Source of the DNA: an uncultured Faecalibacterium sp.
GTDB lineage: Bacteria; Bacillota; Clostridia; Oscillospirales; Ruminococcaceae
Assembly: GCA_934533135.1 (NCBI GenBank)
Contig: CAKTBG010000006.1
Span: 18,639 to 82,638, forward strand
Length of the DNA: 64,000 nucleotides
Direction of reading: 5' to 3'
The notes below the pieces were generated by a model. The model was given only the letters and a program-made list of their open reading frames with translations. It searched no databases and was not told the DNA's origin. Made by a program: the position numbers and the translations under genes. Shown piece by piece: positions 39,611-50,439 of this stretch (positions are counted from its first letter, which is position 1; every line of letters begins with the position of its first letter).

Positions 39611-40639
39611 TCAGCTCTTGAACCACTTCCGGACGGCCTTGGTGACCTGCTGGGTCGTCGTGGGCTTGGTCCAATAGAACCCGCTGTCCGGCAGCTTGCC
39701 GCCGACGGCAGCAGGCGAAGCATCGTAGAGCACCTGCAGATAGGCAGAAACATCCTTCTGCATCTCGGTTCCGGTGCGGCAGACGATGTTGCACTTGGGC
39801 AGGGCTTTTTTGGCGATGGCAGCCTTGGCCACCACGCCGACCTGCTCACAGAGGGCGGCGGTGCCGTCCAGATCGTTGTTGGCGGCCTCCACGCTCTGCT
39901 TGTAATCGTTCAGGAAGGCGGTGACGACCTCGGGGTGTGCCTCCGCATAGGCTTTGCGAACCACCGTGACGCCGGTGATGAGCTGGGTGTCGCAGACCTT
40001 GTTCCACTCCTTGGTCAGGTCAAGGACGACCCGCAGGGAGCTGTCCTTGACCTGCGCAGCGGTCACATACGGCTGGGGCAGAACGGCGATGGCATCCTTC
40101 TTGGTGGCGGCCATCTGTGCCGTGACCTCAGAAGCCTCGCTGTAATACTCGATCTTCACGTCTTTATCGGGGTCGAGGCCATTCTTCTTAAGCAGATAGC
40201 GCAGAACATACTCGGGGGTGGTGCCCTTGCCGGTAGACAGGATGGTGCGCCCCTTCAGATCGGCAAAGCTGTGGACGGTGTCGCCCTTTTCGACGACATA
40301 GAGCACGCCCAGCGTGTTGACCGCCATGACCTGAATGCCGCCGTTGGTCTTCTGGTAGAGGGTCGCGGCCAGATTTGCGGGGATCGCGGCCATATCCAGC
40401 TCGCCCTTGATGAGCTTGGGCACGATCTCATCGGCCGCACCGTAGAGCTGGAGGTCATAGTCAAGGGAAGCCGTGCCCTTCTTTTCCATTTCCAGCAGGT
40501 TGACCAGACCCATGGTGGTGGGGCCTTTCAGACCCGCGATGCGGACGGCAGCGGTGGGCGTCTTGGCCGATGCGCCGCAGGCCAGTACGCTCAGCAGCAG
40601 TGCCGCCGACAGCAGCAGCGAAAGCAGTTTTTTCTTCAT
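39611..40639 (-). CDS. ABC transporter substrate-binding lipoprotein (NMT1/SsuA type)
   Basis: A 342-residue lipoprotein: signal peptide LLSLLLSAALLLSVLAC with the lipidated Cys at about residue 21. The mature part has the PBP type II fold of the SsuA/NMT1 group (RIAGLKGPTTMGLVNLLEM, ILSTGKGTTPEYVLRYLL, VFVEKG-like). ATG at 40639 has GGAAAGGA upstream. The ligand is unknown. Divergent from a Crp-family regulator gene, which may control this operon. Confidence 0.9.
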   Translation of the reverse strand: MKKKLLSLLLSAALLLSVLACGASAKTPTAAVRIAGLKGPTTMGLVNLLEMEKKGTASLDYDLQLYGAADEIVPKLIKGELDMAAIPANLAATLYQKTNGGIQVMAVNTLGVLYVVEKGDTVHSFADLKGRTILSTGKGTTPEYVLRYLLKKNGLDPDKDVKIEYYSEASEVTAQMAATKKDAIAVLPQPYVTAAQVKDSSLRVVLDLTKEWNKVCDTQLITGVTVVRKAYAEAHPEVVTAFLNDYKQSVEAANNDLDGTAALCEQVGVVAKAAIAKKALPKCNIVCRTGTEMQKDVSAYLQVLYDASPAAVGGKLPDSGFYWTKPTTTQQVTKAVRKWFKS

Positions 40640-40696
40640 TGAACTCGTCCTTTCCTCTTTTTTGCCCCGGCCGGAGCAAAAATTTGCAAAAACCAT

Positions 40697-40725
40697 TTGC
40701 TTTACGGGCTCAAGTTTACTATAAT
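40697..40725 (+). promoter_or_regulatory. Promoter of the Crp-family regulator gene
   Basis: TTGCTT (40697-40702), 17-bp spacer, TATAAT (40720-40725). A 6-bp stem (CGTTGC/GCAACG, 40740-40755) follows in the leader. Confidence 0.75.
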
Positions 40726-40803
40726 GAAAGAAAAAATGCCGTTGCGCAGGCAACGAAATTGCAGTGGGCTGTGAGGGCCCGGGGAAAACCTCATGGAGTA
40801 GCT

Positions 40804-41484
40804 ATGGAAAACTATCTTCCGCTGTTGCAAACAACCTCGCTTTTTGAGGGCATCTGTGCCGAGGCACTGTCTCCGCTGCTCAGAGATCTGGGTGCAGTGG
40901 TGCGCAGTTACGGCAAGGGGGAGACCCTTGTGCAGGCCGGCGAACCCGCCCGCCGGGTGGGGGTCGTGCTGTCCGGCCGGATCGAAGCCTATCGACCGGC
41001 ACCGGGCGGTGCGCGGGTCCCCATCACCCACATGGGGCCGGGCGGGGTATTCGGCGATGTGCTGGGCGGCTCGAGCCTGTCCAGCCCGGTCAGCGTGTTC
41101 GCGGCGCAGAGCTGCGAGGTGCTGCTGATCCCCTACGAGCGGCTGCTGCTCTCGGACGGCAGCCCGGATCGGCAGCGGGTGCTGCAAAACCTTGTGCGGA
41201 CCATCAGCGACAAATATTTTCTGCTCTCCCGCCGGGTGGATCTGCTGGTGCTCAAAAGCCTGCGGGCCAAGATCTGCGCCTACCTGCTCAGCGAGGCCGA
41301 GCAGCATTCCAGCCTGACCTTTACCATCCCGTTCTCCCGCATCCAGCTGGCGGACTACCTGAACTGCGACCGCAGTGCCCTCAGCCGGGAGCTGAGCCTG
41401 ATGCAGAAGGAGCGTCTGCTGGACATCTACCGGAACAGTTTTAAACTGCTGGAGCCGGAAACTTTGAAAAAAACTATCCTGTAA
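40804..41484 (+). CDS. Crp/Fnr-family transcriptional regulator
   Basis: A 226-residue regulator: N-terminal cyclic-nucleotide-binding-type beta barrel (about 12-125, VQAGEPARRVGVVLSGRIEAY and GGVFGDVLGG) and a C-terminal winged helix (RIQLADYLNCDRSALSRELSLMQKE). No Fnr-type cysteine cluster is present. ATG at 40804 has GGAG 7 bases before it. Divergent from the SsuABC-type operon, so that operon is a candidate target. Effector unknown. Confidence 0.92.
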   Translation: MENYLPLLQTTSLFEGICAEALSPLLRDLGAVVRSYGKGETLVQAGEPARRVGVVLSGRIEAYRPAPGGARVPITHMGPGGVFGDVLGGSSLSSPVSVFAAQSCEVLLIPYERLLLSDGSPDRQRVLQNLVRTISDKYFLLSRRVDLLVLKSLRAKICAYLLSEAEQHSSLTFTIPFSRIQLADYLNCDRSALSRELSLMQKERLLDIYRNSFKLLEPETLKKTIL

Positions 41485-41500
41485 AGGAGTATCCTGTTTT

Positions 41501-42481
41501 ATGCCAAAACCGATTCTCTGGATCGTGATCCCCTGCTACAACGAAGAGCAGGTGCTGCCCATCACGGCCCCCATGTTCCTGCAAAAGATCCGCGACCTCA
41601 CCGCCCAAGGGCTCATCAGTGACCAGAGCCGGGTGCTCTTTGTCAACGATGGCTCCAAGGACAAGACTTGGGAGCTGATCACCGGCTTTGCCAAGCAGAA
41701 CGAACACTTCCTCGGCATCTCCCAGAGCCGGAACCGCGGCCACCAGAACGCGGTGCTGGCCGGTCTGATGGAAGCCCTTGCCAGCGGCAGCTGTGACATC
41801 ACCATCTCCATCGACTGCGACGGGCAGGACGACATCAACGCCATGGACGAGATGGTGCGCAAATATCTGGACGGTGCCGAGGTGGTCTACGGCGTGCGGA
41901 GCCGCCGGGATACCGACACCTTCTTCAAGCGGTTCACCGCCGAGGGCTTCTACCACCTGATGAATGCGCTGGGAGCCGACATCGTGTTCAACCACGCCGA
42001 CTACCGGCTGATCAGCACCCGGGTGCTGGAAAGCTTTGCCGATTACAAAGAGGTCAACATCTTCCTGCGGGGCATGGTGCCGCTGGTGGGCTTCCCGAGC
42101 GAGGTCGTCACCTACGAGCGGCACGAGCGGCTGGCCGGGGAGAGCCACTACCCGCTGCGCAAAATGCTGGCTCTCGCCTTTGACGGCATCACCAGCCTGT
42201 CCAACAAGCCCATCCGCCTGATCACCGGCGCGGGCGTGGCGGTCAGCCTCATCAGCTTCATCGGCGTGATCTGGGCCATCGTGCAGGCCTGTCTCGGCAG
42301 TGCGGTGGCAGGCTGGGCATCTACCGTCTGCATCGTCTGCTTTATGGGCGGCGTGCAGCTGGTCTGCCTCGGTGTCATCGGCGAATACATTGGCAAGATC
42401 TATATGGAAACCAAAGCCCGCCCGCGCTATATCATCAGCGAGCGCACATGGGCTCCCTATGAAAGGAAGTATCACGGATGA
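41501..42481 (+). CDS. GtrB/DPM1-like glycosyltransferase family 2
   Basis: A 326-residue enzyme that likely loads a sugar on undecaprenyl phosphate. GT2 domain: IVIPCYNEEQVLP, FVNDGSKDKTWE, SIDCDGQDD (DxD-like metal site), then two C-terminal membrane segments (about 232-255 and 268-290) and GEYIGKIYMETKARPRYI. Its usual partner is a GtrA flippase; a GtrA-like protein is at 26.4 kb, but not adjacent. AAGGAG precedes the ATG. The 3' end overlaps the flavin reductase gene by 4 bases. Confidence 0.92.
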   Translation: MPKPILWIVIPCYNEEQVLPITAPMFLQKIRDLTAQGLISDQSRVLFVNDGSKDKTWELITGFAKQNEHFLGISQSRNRGHQNAVLAGLMEALASGSCDITISIDCDGQDDINAMDEMVRKYLDGAEVVYGVRSRRDTDTFFKRFTAEGFYHLMNALGADIVFNHADYRLISTRVLESFADYKEVNIFLRGMVPLVGFPSEVVTYERHERLAGESHYPLRKMLALAFDGITSLSNKPIRLITGAGVAVSLISFIGVIWAIVQACLGSAVAGWASTVCIVCFMGGVQLVCLGVIGEYIGKIYMETKARPRYIISERTWAPYERKYHG

Positions 42482-43065
42482 GCAAACAGAGCTGGAAAGG
42501 CAGCACCCTGCTGAACCCGGAGCCGCCGGTCCTCGTCTCCTGCGGCGGGCTGGAAAAACCCAATCTCATCACCATCGGCTGGACGGGCACCATCTGCACT
42601 CAGCCCAGCATGGTATCCATCAGCGTCCGCCCCGAGCGGTACAGCCACCACCTCATTCAGGAAAGCAGGCAGTTTGCCATCAACCTGCCCACGGAGGCTC
42701 TTGTCCGCGCCGTGGACTGGTGCGGCGTGAAGAGCGGGCGTGACCACGATAAGTTCGCAGCCTGCAAGCTCCATGCAGCCCCCGGCTCCGTCCTGACCGA
42801 CTGCCCCATCCTCGAAGAAAGCCCGGTCAATCTGGAGTGCCGGGTCACACAGATCCTCCCGCTGGGCAGCCACGACCTCTTCCTCGCCGAAGTCGTCGCC
42901 TGCGATGTGGACGAAAGCCTGCTGGACGAGACGGGCAAGCTCTGCCTCGACAAGGCCAAACTGATCGTCTACAGCCACGGCGAATACCTCGCCCTCGGCA
43001 AAAAGCTGGGCACCTTCGGCTACACTGTGCGGAAGAAGAAACCGCGGCGAGGAGGGATCCGATGA
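42478..43065 (+). CDS. Flavin reductase-family (FMN-binding split barrel) protein
   Basis: A 195-residue FMN-binding protein. Family signature: TIGWTGTICTQPSMVSISVRPERYS and FAINLPTEALVRAVDWCG, then GVKSGRDHDKF. These proteins reduce flavin with NAD(P)H or act as small flavo-oxidoreductases. Overlaps the glycosyltransferase stop and the thrE-N start by 4 bases each, so translation is coupled though the functions look unrelated. Confidence 0.9.
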   Translation: MSKQSWKGSTLLNPEPPVLVSCGGLEKPNLITIGWTGTICTQPSMVSISVRPERYSHHLIQESRQFAINLPTEALVRAVDWCGVKSGRDHDKFAACKLHAAPGSVLTDCPILEESPVNLECRVTQILPLGSHDLFLAEVVACDVDESLLDETGKLCLDKAKLIVYSHGEYLALGKKLGTFGYTVRKKKPRRGGIR

Positions 43066-43850
43066 GCGGTACCCTGTATCCCGATGAAGAACAGCGTCGG
43101 CGGATCATGGATTTCATCATGGCGGCCGGGGAGACCCTGCTGCAGAACGGTGCCGAGGTATTCCGGGTGGAGCAGACCATGGAGATCATGGCGCAGAGCT
43201 TCCATCTGCGGGAGTTCCACGTCTATGTCCTGACCAACGGCATCTTCGCCTCCGCCGGTACCGCGGAGATCAGCGAAGTGCGGAACGTACCGGTGCGCAC
43301 CACCCATCTGGGCCGGGTCGCCGCCGTCAATGAGCTCTCCCGCCAGATCGCCGCCGGCAGCGTCACATTGGACGAGGCCGAATGCCGGCTGGCACAGGCA
43401 CAGCGCATCCCCTTCCCGAACGGGCGGGTGCAGCTGGTGGCCGGGATGTCGGGTTCGTTCTGCTTTGCCCTCATTTTCGGCGGCACGCTCCGTGCGGGGC
43501 TGGTCGCCGCCGTCGCCGGTCTTTTTGCCAGCGGACATCTGTTCCTCTGTGAGCGGCGCAACATCTCGGGCGGCTTCAAGACCATCTCCACCGCCGCCCT
43601 CATCACCCTGCTCTGCATTCTGGGGTGCAGCCTGCTCCGGATCGGAGCCAGCCACGCCATCATCGGCACCCTGATGATCTTGACGCCCGGCATCGCCTTT
43701 ACCATGGGCATCCGGGATTTCGTCCAGAAAGACTACTTATCCGGCACCATCCGGATGATCGACGCGCTGCTCATCGCAGCCAGCATCGCCATCGGCACCG
43801 GCTTTGTGCTGAGCCTGTATCGGCTTCTGACGGGGGTGACGGTCGCATGA
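43062..43850 (+). CDS. Threonine/serine exporter, N-terminal half (ThrE domain)
   Basis: A 262-residue protein with the soluble ThrE N-terminal domain (GETLLQNGAEVFRVEQTM, LTNGIFASAG) followed by five membrane segments from about 118. In this split form (YjjP-like) it works with the small YjjB-like partner encoded next; their genes overlap by 4 bases. Probable export of threonine, serine or succinate-like anions. ATG at 43062 has GGAGG upstream. Confidence 0.9.
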   Translation: MSGTLYPDEEQRRRIMDFIMAAGETLLQNGAEVFRVEQTMEIMAQSFHLREFHVYVLTNGIFASAGTAEISEVRNVPVRTTHLGRVAAVNELSRQIAAGSVTLDEAECRLAQAQRIPFPNGRVQLVAGMSGSFCFALIFGGTLRAGLVAAVAGLFASGHLFLCERRNISGGFKTISTAALITLLCILGCSLLRIGASHAIIGTLMILTPGIAFTMGIRDFVQKDYLSGTIRMIDALLIAASIAIGTGFVLSLYRLLTGVTVA

Positions 43851-44299
43851 TGTCTTTGACCAACGCCCAGATCGGCCAGCTGGCCGCCCAGTTCGTTCTG
43901 GCGGGGCTGGGCACCCTGAGCTTTGCCATCCTCTTCGCCTGCCCCCGCAAGACGCTGCCCTTCTGCGCCCTTGTGGGTGCCGTAGGCTGGCTCATCTACG
44001 AGATCGCCGTGCTGGGCGGGATGGAGCCGTTTGCCGCCAGCCTGCTGGCCGTCATCCCCCTGACCCTTCTGGCGCGGATCTGCGCCATCTTTCTGAAAAC
44101 GCCGGTCACCATCTTCCTGCTCAGCGGCATCTTCCCGCTGGTGCCCGGTGCCGGCATCTACTACACCGCCTACTACTTCATTCAGGGCGAAAACGCTCTG
44201 GCACTTTCCAACGGCATCAGCACCTTCAAGATCGCGGTGGCTCTGGCCATCGGCATCGCCTTCGTGCTGGGGCTTCCGCTGCCGAAAAAGCGGAGCTGA
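43847..44299 (+). CDS. Threonine/serine exporter, C-terminal half (ThrE_2 domain)
   Basis: A 150-residue protein with about four to five membrane segments (YjjB-like, DUF3815). LSFAILFACPRKTLPFCALVGAVGWLIY and FPLVPGAGIYYTAYYFIQG are typical. Two ATG codons stand side by side at 43847 and 43850; the first is given. Forms the exporter with the preceding protein. Confidence 0.9.
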   Translation: MMSLTNAQIGQLAAQFVLAGLGTLSFAILFACPRKTLPFCALVGAVGWLIYEIAVLGGMEPFAASLLAVIPLTLLARICAIFLKTPVTIFLLSGIFPLVPGAGIYYTAYYFIQGENALALSNGISTFKIAVALAIGIAFVLGLPLPKKRS

Positions 44300-44331
44300 G
44301 CCGTTTTTTGAATTTTTTCGAGGTGAACGCA

Positions 44332-45396
44332 ATGGCAAATGATTCTGGGGTCAAAATGCGGTTCCGCCCCGCCGGTTCCCGCCGGAAGCGAAGCGGCACT
44401 GCCGTGTACGGCCCGCTGGACACCGGCTGCCCCGCCGTGGAGCAGGCCGTGTCCGCCCTCTACCGCGCACAGAACGAGGAAAGCTTCTGGATCCTGATGA
44501 ACGCGCTGAACTACGCGCTGGAGCTGGACACCCGGGTGTTGATCCCCCTGCAGGCTTCCCCCGACCCGCAGGCCAAGCCCGTGCCGTGGGCGGAGCATCC
44601 CGTTCCGGCAGAAAAGGCCAAGAACCTTCCGCTCTGGCTCCTGCGCACCAACAAGGGCAAAAGCTATCTGCCCCTCTTTGTCTCGCTGGAAGCCGCCGAA
44701 GCCGAGCGCAGCACCGCCGTCTGCCCCATGACCGAGATGCTGATGCTGGACGCCATGACCCGCGCACTGGATACCGACGGCATCGACGGCATCGTCATCA
44801 ACCCATGGACCGACTCGGCCACGCTGGACGTCTCTCTGCTCAACGGTCTGCTCCGAGCCAGCCGAGACAGCGACGAGCCGGGCGAAGCCGAGCTGACCGC
44901 CGGGCGGAAGGCCGCACAGGAGGACAACTGGGCGGAAGCCGCCAAGTGCTTCGAGGAGGCCGCCACCCAGGGCCGGGCTGAGGGTCTGGCTCTGCTGGGC
45001 GAGCTGCTTTACACCGGACGCGGCGTCCGGAAGAGCGTCACACAGGCACGGCGGCTCTGGAAAAAGGCGGCCGAAGCCGGCGATGTGCTGGCACTGGTCG
45101 CGCTGGGCGATGACTGCCGGAACAGCGGCAAAGACCGGGGCGCGGCTTTGCTCTATTACCGCAAGGCGCAGTCTGCCGCCGCACGCACGCCGGACATCTC
45201 CTACACGCCCCAGATCCGCCTCCGGATCGCCCAGTGTGAGACGAAGTTCGTCTCCAAGGCCGCCGCCATCGCCCAGCTTGCCGAGGCGCGGCAGGGCTTC
45301 CAGATCCGGCTGCGGGAGGGCGACGCCGACGCAAAACCGTGGCTGGACGAGACCGAAGCCGAGCTGCAATCCCTTGTGGAACCGCAAAAAACCTGA
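44332..45396 (+). CDS. SseB-domain protein with Sel1-like repeats
   Basis: A 354-residue cytoplasmic protein. The N-terminal half (about 25-180) resembles the SseB domain (ALYRAQNEESFWILMNAL, SYLPLFVSLEAAEA, DGIVINPW). The C-terminal half has Sel1/TPR-like helical repeats (AAKCFEEAATQGRAEGLALLGELLYTGRGV, ARRLWKKAAEAGDVLALVALGDDC). Such repeats mediate protein contacts. ATG at 44332 has GAGGTG upstream; a TTG at 44308 is possible. It lies just upstream of dnaK. Confidence 0.8.
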   Translation: MANDSGVKMRFRPAGSRRKRSGTAVYGPLDTGCPAVEQAVSALYRAQNEESFWILMNALNYALELDTRVLIPLQASPDPQAKPVPWAEHPVPAEKAKNLPLWLLRTNKGKSYLPLFVSLEAAEAERSTAVCPMTEMLMLDAMTRALDTDGIDGIVINPWTDSATLDVSLLNGLLRASRDSDEPGEAELTAGRKAAQEDNWAEAAKCFEEAATQGRAEGLALLGELLYTGRGVRKSVTQARRLWKKAAEAGDVLALVALGDDCRNSGKDRGAALLYYRKAQSAAARTPDISYTPQIRLRIAQCETKFVSKAAAIAQLAEARQGFQIRLREGDADAKPWLDETEAELQSLVEPQKT

Positions 45397-45510
45397 ACCT
45401 CTGCGAAAAACACAGTTTCTTTACAATTGCTCCAAAGAATCGTCATACCAAACCGCTAAGATATGCTCGGAACAAATTGCGCGTCGCACAAGAAGAGAGG
45501 ACAAGTCTGT

Positions 45511-47328
<1,818 letters not shown>

Positions 47329-47356
47329 TCTTCTCCGCAAACTTTATAAAGTGCAG

Positions 47357-47403
47357 AAAAACCCGCCTCAGGCCGGCTTGACCGGAACCTGAGGCGGGTT
47401 TTT
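47357..47403. terminator. Bidirectional terminator between dnaK and the ABC operon
   Basis: AAACCCGCCTCAGG (47359-47372) with CCTGAGGCGGGTTT (47388-47401) and an inner GCCGG/CCGGA stem; T-rich on both sides. Confidence 0.88.
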
Positions 47404-47429
47404 GTGGTATCGGATGGGATCGCGTCTGC

Positions 47430-48194
47430 TTACAGCATTTTGGAAAGGAAGGCCTGCAGACGGGGATGCTTGGGGTTGGTGAACAGCTCCTGCGGGGGCT
47501 CGTCCTCCACGATGCGGCCTTCATCAATGAAAATGACGCGGTTGGACACTTCGCGGGCAAAGCCCATCTCGTGGGTGACCACCAGCATGGTGATGCCGGT
47601 ATGCGCCAGCTCCTTCATCAGCTCCAGAACCTCGCCGACCATCTCGGGGTCGAGGGCACTGGTCGGCTCGTCAAAGAGGATCACGTCCGGATCCATGGCC
47701 AGTGCGCGGGCAATGGCAATGCGCTGCTGCTGGCCGCCGGACAAGCTCTTGGGGTAGGCGTCGGCCTTGTCGGACAGGCCGACCCGCGCCAGCAGCTCAT
47801 CGGCACGCTTGGAGGCCTCTTCCTTGTTCTTGAGCTTGAGCAGCTCCGGGGCAAGGCAGAGGTTCCGCTTGACGGTCAGGTGCGGGAAGAGGTTGAAATG
47901 CTGGAACACCATGCCCATCTTCTGGCGCACGGCGTCGATGTGGGCTTCGTCCACCTCGGTGCCCTCAAACTTGATGGAGCCGCCGGTGGGGATCTCCAGC
48001 CGGTTGAGGCAGCGCAGGAAGGTGGACTTGCCGCAGCCGGAAGGTCCGATCAGGCAGACCACGTCGCCGCGGTAGATGTCGATGTCGATGCCCTTGAGGA
48101 CGTCAAGGGTGGGGGCGGGCTGCTTTGCGCCCGACTTTTTTTCGCCGCCGTAGGTCTTGGTCAGGCCACGGACTTCCAGAATCTTATCGGTCAC
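47430..48194 (-). CDS. Amino-acid ABC transporter ATP-binding protein
   Basis: A 254-residue ATPase with Walker [11 protein letters not shown], signature [14 protein letters not shown], Walker [15 protein letters not shown] and switch [12 protein letters not shown] at 48194 is chosen because GGAGG lies 10 bases before it; the upstream TTG start would place that site inside the coding sequence. Overlaps the permease stop by 11 bases. With the next two genes it forms a second importer of the type seen at the left end. Confidence 0.93.
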   Translation of the reverse strand: MTDKILEVRGLTKTYGGEKKSGAKQPAPTLDVLKGIDIDIYRGDVVCLIGPSGCGKSTFLRCLNRLEIPTGGSIKFEGTEVDEAHIDAVRQKMGMVFQHFNLFPHLTVKRNLCLAPELLKLKNKEEASKRADELLARVGLSDKADAYPKSLSGGQQQRIAIARALAMDPDVILFDEPTSALDPEMVGEVLELMKELAHTGITMLVVTHEMGFAREVSNRVIFIDEGRIVEDEPPQELFTNPKHPRLQAFLSKML

Positions 48195-48948
48195 TTTGTG
48201 CCAGCCTCCTCTCAAATTTGCCCAGCAGCCATGTAAACAGCATGACGAGGATCAGGTAGATCACCGCAACGCCGCACAGGGGGAACATGGCCTCGTAGGT
48301 ACGGTTCATGATGCCCTGCGCCGCATACAGCAGCTCCTTGCCGCCGATGACGGTGATCAGGGAGGTATCCTTCAGCAGGATGATGAACTCGTTGCCCAGT
48401 GCCGGCAGAACGGCGCGGATGGCCTGCGGGATGATGATGACGACCATGGTGGTCATGTAGTTCAGGCCAAGGCTGCGGCCGGCCTCCATCTGGCCGGGAT
48501 CGACGGCCATCAGGCCGCCGCGGATGATCTCAGACACATACGCGCCCGAGTTGATGCCCAGAGCCAGCGCACCGACCATGGTGAAGTTGCGGCTGTTGGA
48601 AAAGATGACCATGCTCATGATGAGCAGCTGGACCATCATAGGCGTGCCGCGGATGATAGTGGTGTAGACTTGGCAGATGGCATTGAAGAAGCCCAGCACC
48701 GGGTTCTTGCGGCCAGGACGCTGCTGGTCGTGGGCAACACGCACCAGTGCGACCACGCTGCCCAGAACCACGCCCAGTGCCAGTGCAATGGCAGTGACCA
48801 ACAGGGTGGTGCCGACACCCTCAAGGTACTGGAGCCAGCGGTCTTTCAGGACAAATGCCTGATAAAACTTGAAGAAAAGATCCTGTCCGAAGTCGAGCTT
48901 GGTCCCGCTTTTCAGCAGCTCGCTCAGCAGTTCGTATTGTGCGGCCAT
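48184..48948 (-). CDS. Amino-acid ABC transporter permease
   Basis: A 254-residue permease with about five membrane segments. [16 protein letters not shown] and the EAA loop [25 protein letters not shown] mark the HisM/GlnP family. ATG at 48948 has GAGG upstream; in-frame starts at 48954 and 48960 are alternatives. Preceded by a terminator-like hairpin that separates it from the binding protein gene. Confidence 0.92.
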   Translation of the reverse strand: MAAQYELLSELLKSGTKLDFGQDLFFKFYQAFVLKDRWLQYLEGVGTTLLVTAIALALGVVLGSVVALVRVAHDQQRPGRKNPVLGFFNAICQVYTTIIRGTPMMVQLLIMSMVIFSNSRNFTMVGALALGINSGAYVSEIIRGGLMAVDPGQMEAGRSLGLNYMTTMVVIIIPQAIRAVLPALGNEFIILLKDTSLITVIGGKELLYAAQGIMNRTYEAMFPLCGVAVIYLILVMLFTWLLGKFERRLAQSDR

Positions 48949-48998
48949 TCGCATCCTCACTTTCTGATTTTGTTAGAATTTTGTAACCTGTTTTTTCC

Positions 48999-49033
48999 AA
49001 AAAAGGGGAGGAGCCCCAGCGGGACGCCTCCCC
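48999..49033 (-). terminator. Intra-operon terminator between binding protein and permease genes
   Basis: GGGGAGG (49005-49011) with CCTCCCC (49027-49033), an inner CCC/GGG stem, and TTTTTT on the minus strand. Confidence 0.8.
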
Positions 49034-49056
49034 ATTCTGCGGAAGCAGTGTGCAGC

Positions 49057-49899
49057 TTATTCAGCCACGATGTACTTGTCCACGATGGACTGCAGGGTGC
49101 CGTCATCCTTCAGCTCTTTCAGAGCAGCGTTGATGGCGTCCTCCAGCGGAGAACCCTTTGCCATGCCGATGGCGTAGTCCTCTTCGGCGTAGCTGGTATC
49201 CAGAACGACCAGACCGGGGTTGGCAGCAACATACTCCTGAGCAGGAGCATTGTCGATGACAACGCAGTCGACCTGACCATTGTTCAGAGCCTGCACAGCG
49301 GTCAGGCCGTTGTCGTATGCGACGACGGCGTCATCGCCGAAGTCATCAGAGCAGTACAGATAGCCGGTGGTGCCGCGCTGGGTGCCGATCTTCTTGCCGG
49401 CCAGATCATCGGGAGAAGCAATGTCGGAGCCTTCAGGAACGATGATGGACTGGATGCCGGTAGCATAGCTGTCGGAGAAGTCCATAACAGCCTTGCGCTC
49501 GTCGGTGACGGTAACGCCGGCCATGACGATATCAGCCTTGCCCTGCTGGACGCTCAGCAGTGCTGCGTCGAAGTCCATATCATCGACCTGCAGCTCGAGG
49601 CCCAGCTTGTCAGCAATGGCCTGCGCGGTGTCGATGTCGATGCCTTCAAAAGCACCGGTATCGGTGGTCATCTCATACGGAGGGAAGGTAGCGTTGGTTG
49701 CCATGGTCAGCTTGCCAGCCTCAACGGTGGTCAGCTCAGCAGCCGCTGCGCTGGAAGATGCAGCCTCGCTGGAAGCAGCTGCGCTGCTTGCCACAGAAGA
49801 AGCGGTGCTGGAAGAAGAGCCACCGCAGGCGGTCAGTGCCAGAGCAGCAACGCTCAGGCCGGCAGCAGCCAGAAAGCTGCGACGCGTAATCTTTTTCAT
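49057..49899 (-). CDS. Amino-acid ABC transporter substrate-binding lipoprotein
   Basis: A 280-residue lipoprotein. Twin-Arg-like start MKKITRRSFLAAAGLS, lipobox LALTAC, Ser/Ala-rich linker, then the SBP_bac_3 domain (LTMATNATFPPYEM, FEGIDIDTAQAIADKLGLEL, VTDERKAVMDFSDSY). ATG at 49899 has GAGGAG upstream. First gene of the importer; followed by a terminator that lets this gene be made in excess. Confidence 0.93.
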   Translation of the reverse strand: MKKITRRSFLAAAGLSVAALALTACGGSSSSTASSVASSAAASSEAASSSAAAAELTTVEAGKLTMATNATFPPYEMTTDTGAFEGIDIDTAQAIADKLGLELQVDDMDFDAALLSVQQGKADIVMAGVTVTDERKAVMDFSDSYATGIQSIIVPEGSDIASPDDLAGKKIGTQRGTTGYLYCSDDFGDDAVVAYDNGLTAVQALNNGQVDCVVIDNAPAQEYVAANPGLVVLDTSYAEEDYAIGMAKGSPLEDAINAALKELKDDGTLQSIVDKYIVAE

Positions 49900-49979
49900 A
49901 TTCAAACACTCCTCATGAACTGTATAATCTTGCATTCTCCGGCACGATGCGATTCATCGTAGATCCGAAGCGTGAACTT

Positions 49980-50008
49980 AGTATAAGTTGTACAAATTCA
50001 AAAGTCAA
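49980..50008 (-). promoter_or_regulatory. Promoter of the amino-acid ABC operon
   Basis: On the minus strand TTGACT (50003-50008), 17-bp spacer, TATACT (49980-49985). Confidence 0.8.
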
Positions 50009-50093
50009 GTGTTGTGCAATAATTCCGTAAAATTGAAACCGAATTGAGAACATTTATGCAGGAAAAGCTCTTTTTGCTGTGAATATATGCAAA

Positions 50094-50262
50094 AGCCCTC
50101 TCAGTCACCTTCGGTGACCGCTCTCCCAAAGGGAGAGCCAAGAAAGTTTCCGGTAGATCTTGCCTCTCACTCTGAAAGACGCCCTCCGGCCGGAGGGAGA
50201 TGTCGCGTAAGCGACAGAGGGAGGACAAGGTGGCATCGCGTCAGCGATGACGGAGAGGGCCA
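50094..50262. repeat. Palindromic intergenic repeat R10
   Basis: CCCTCTCAGTCACCTTCGGTGAC, CTCTCCCAAAGGGAGAG, CCCTCCGGCCGGAGGG, GTCGCGTAAGCGAC and GGCATCGCGTCAGCGATG. One of the longest copies. The rest of the 49900-50439 gap holds two promoters; no gene is seen. Confidence 0.8.
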
Positions 50263-50323
50263 GACAGAGCTTGTTAAATCCCGTATCCCATTTGTGATAT
50301 TTTGCAGCAGGCGGCGCGTTCCG

Positions 50324-50353
50324 TTGACAGCAATTTCCTCCGGATGGTATACT
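50324..50353 (+). promoter_or_regulatory. Promoter of the exported cysteine-rich protein gene
   Basis: TTGACA (50324-50329), 18-bp spacer, TATACT (50348-50353). Confidence 0.75.
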
Positions 50354-50439
50354 AATGGCAGAAAAACGGCGCGATAGCGGGCAAATCCGTCCAAATTTAA
50401 CCGCGCCGCCCTTTGCAGAAAAGGGAGAAAGGAACCGCT

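Noticed and set aside
45397-45510. CIRCE operator before dnaK
   Set aside because: Neither TTAGCACTC nor GAGTGCTAA, nor a close variant, is found upstream of the gene.
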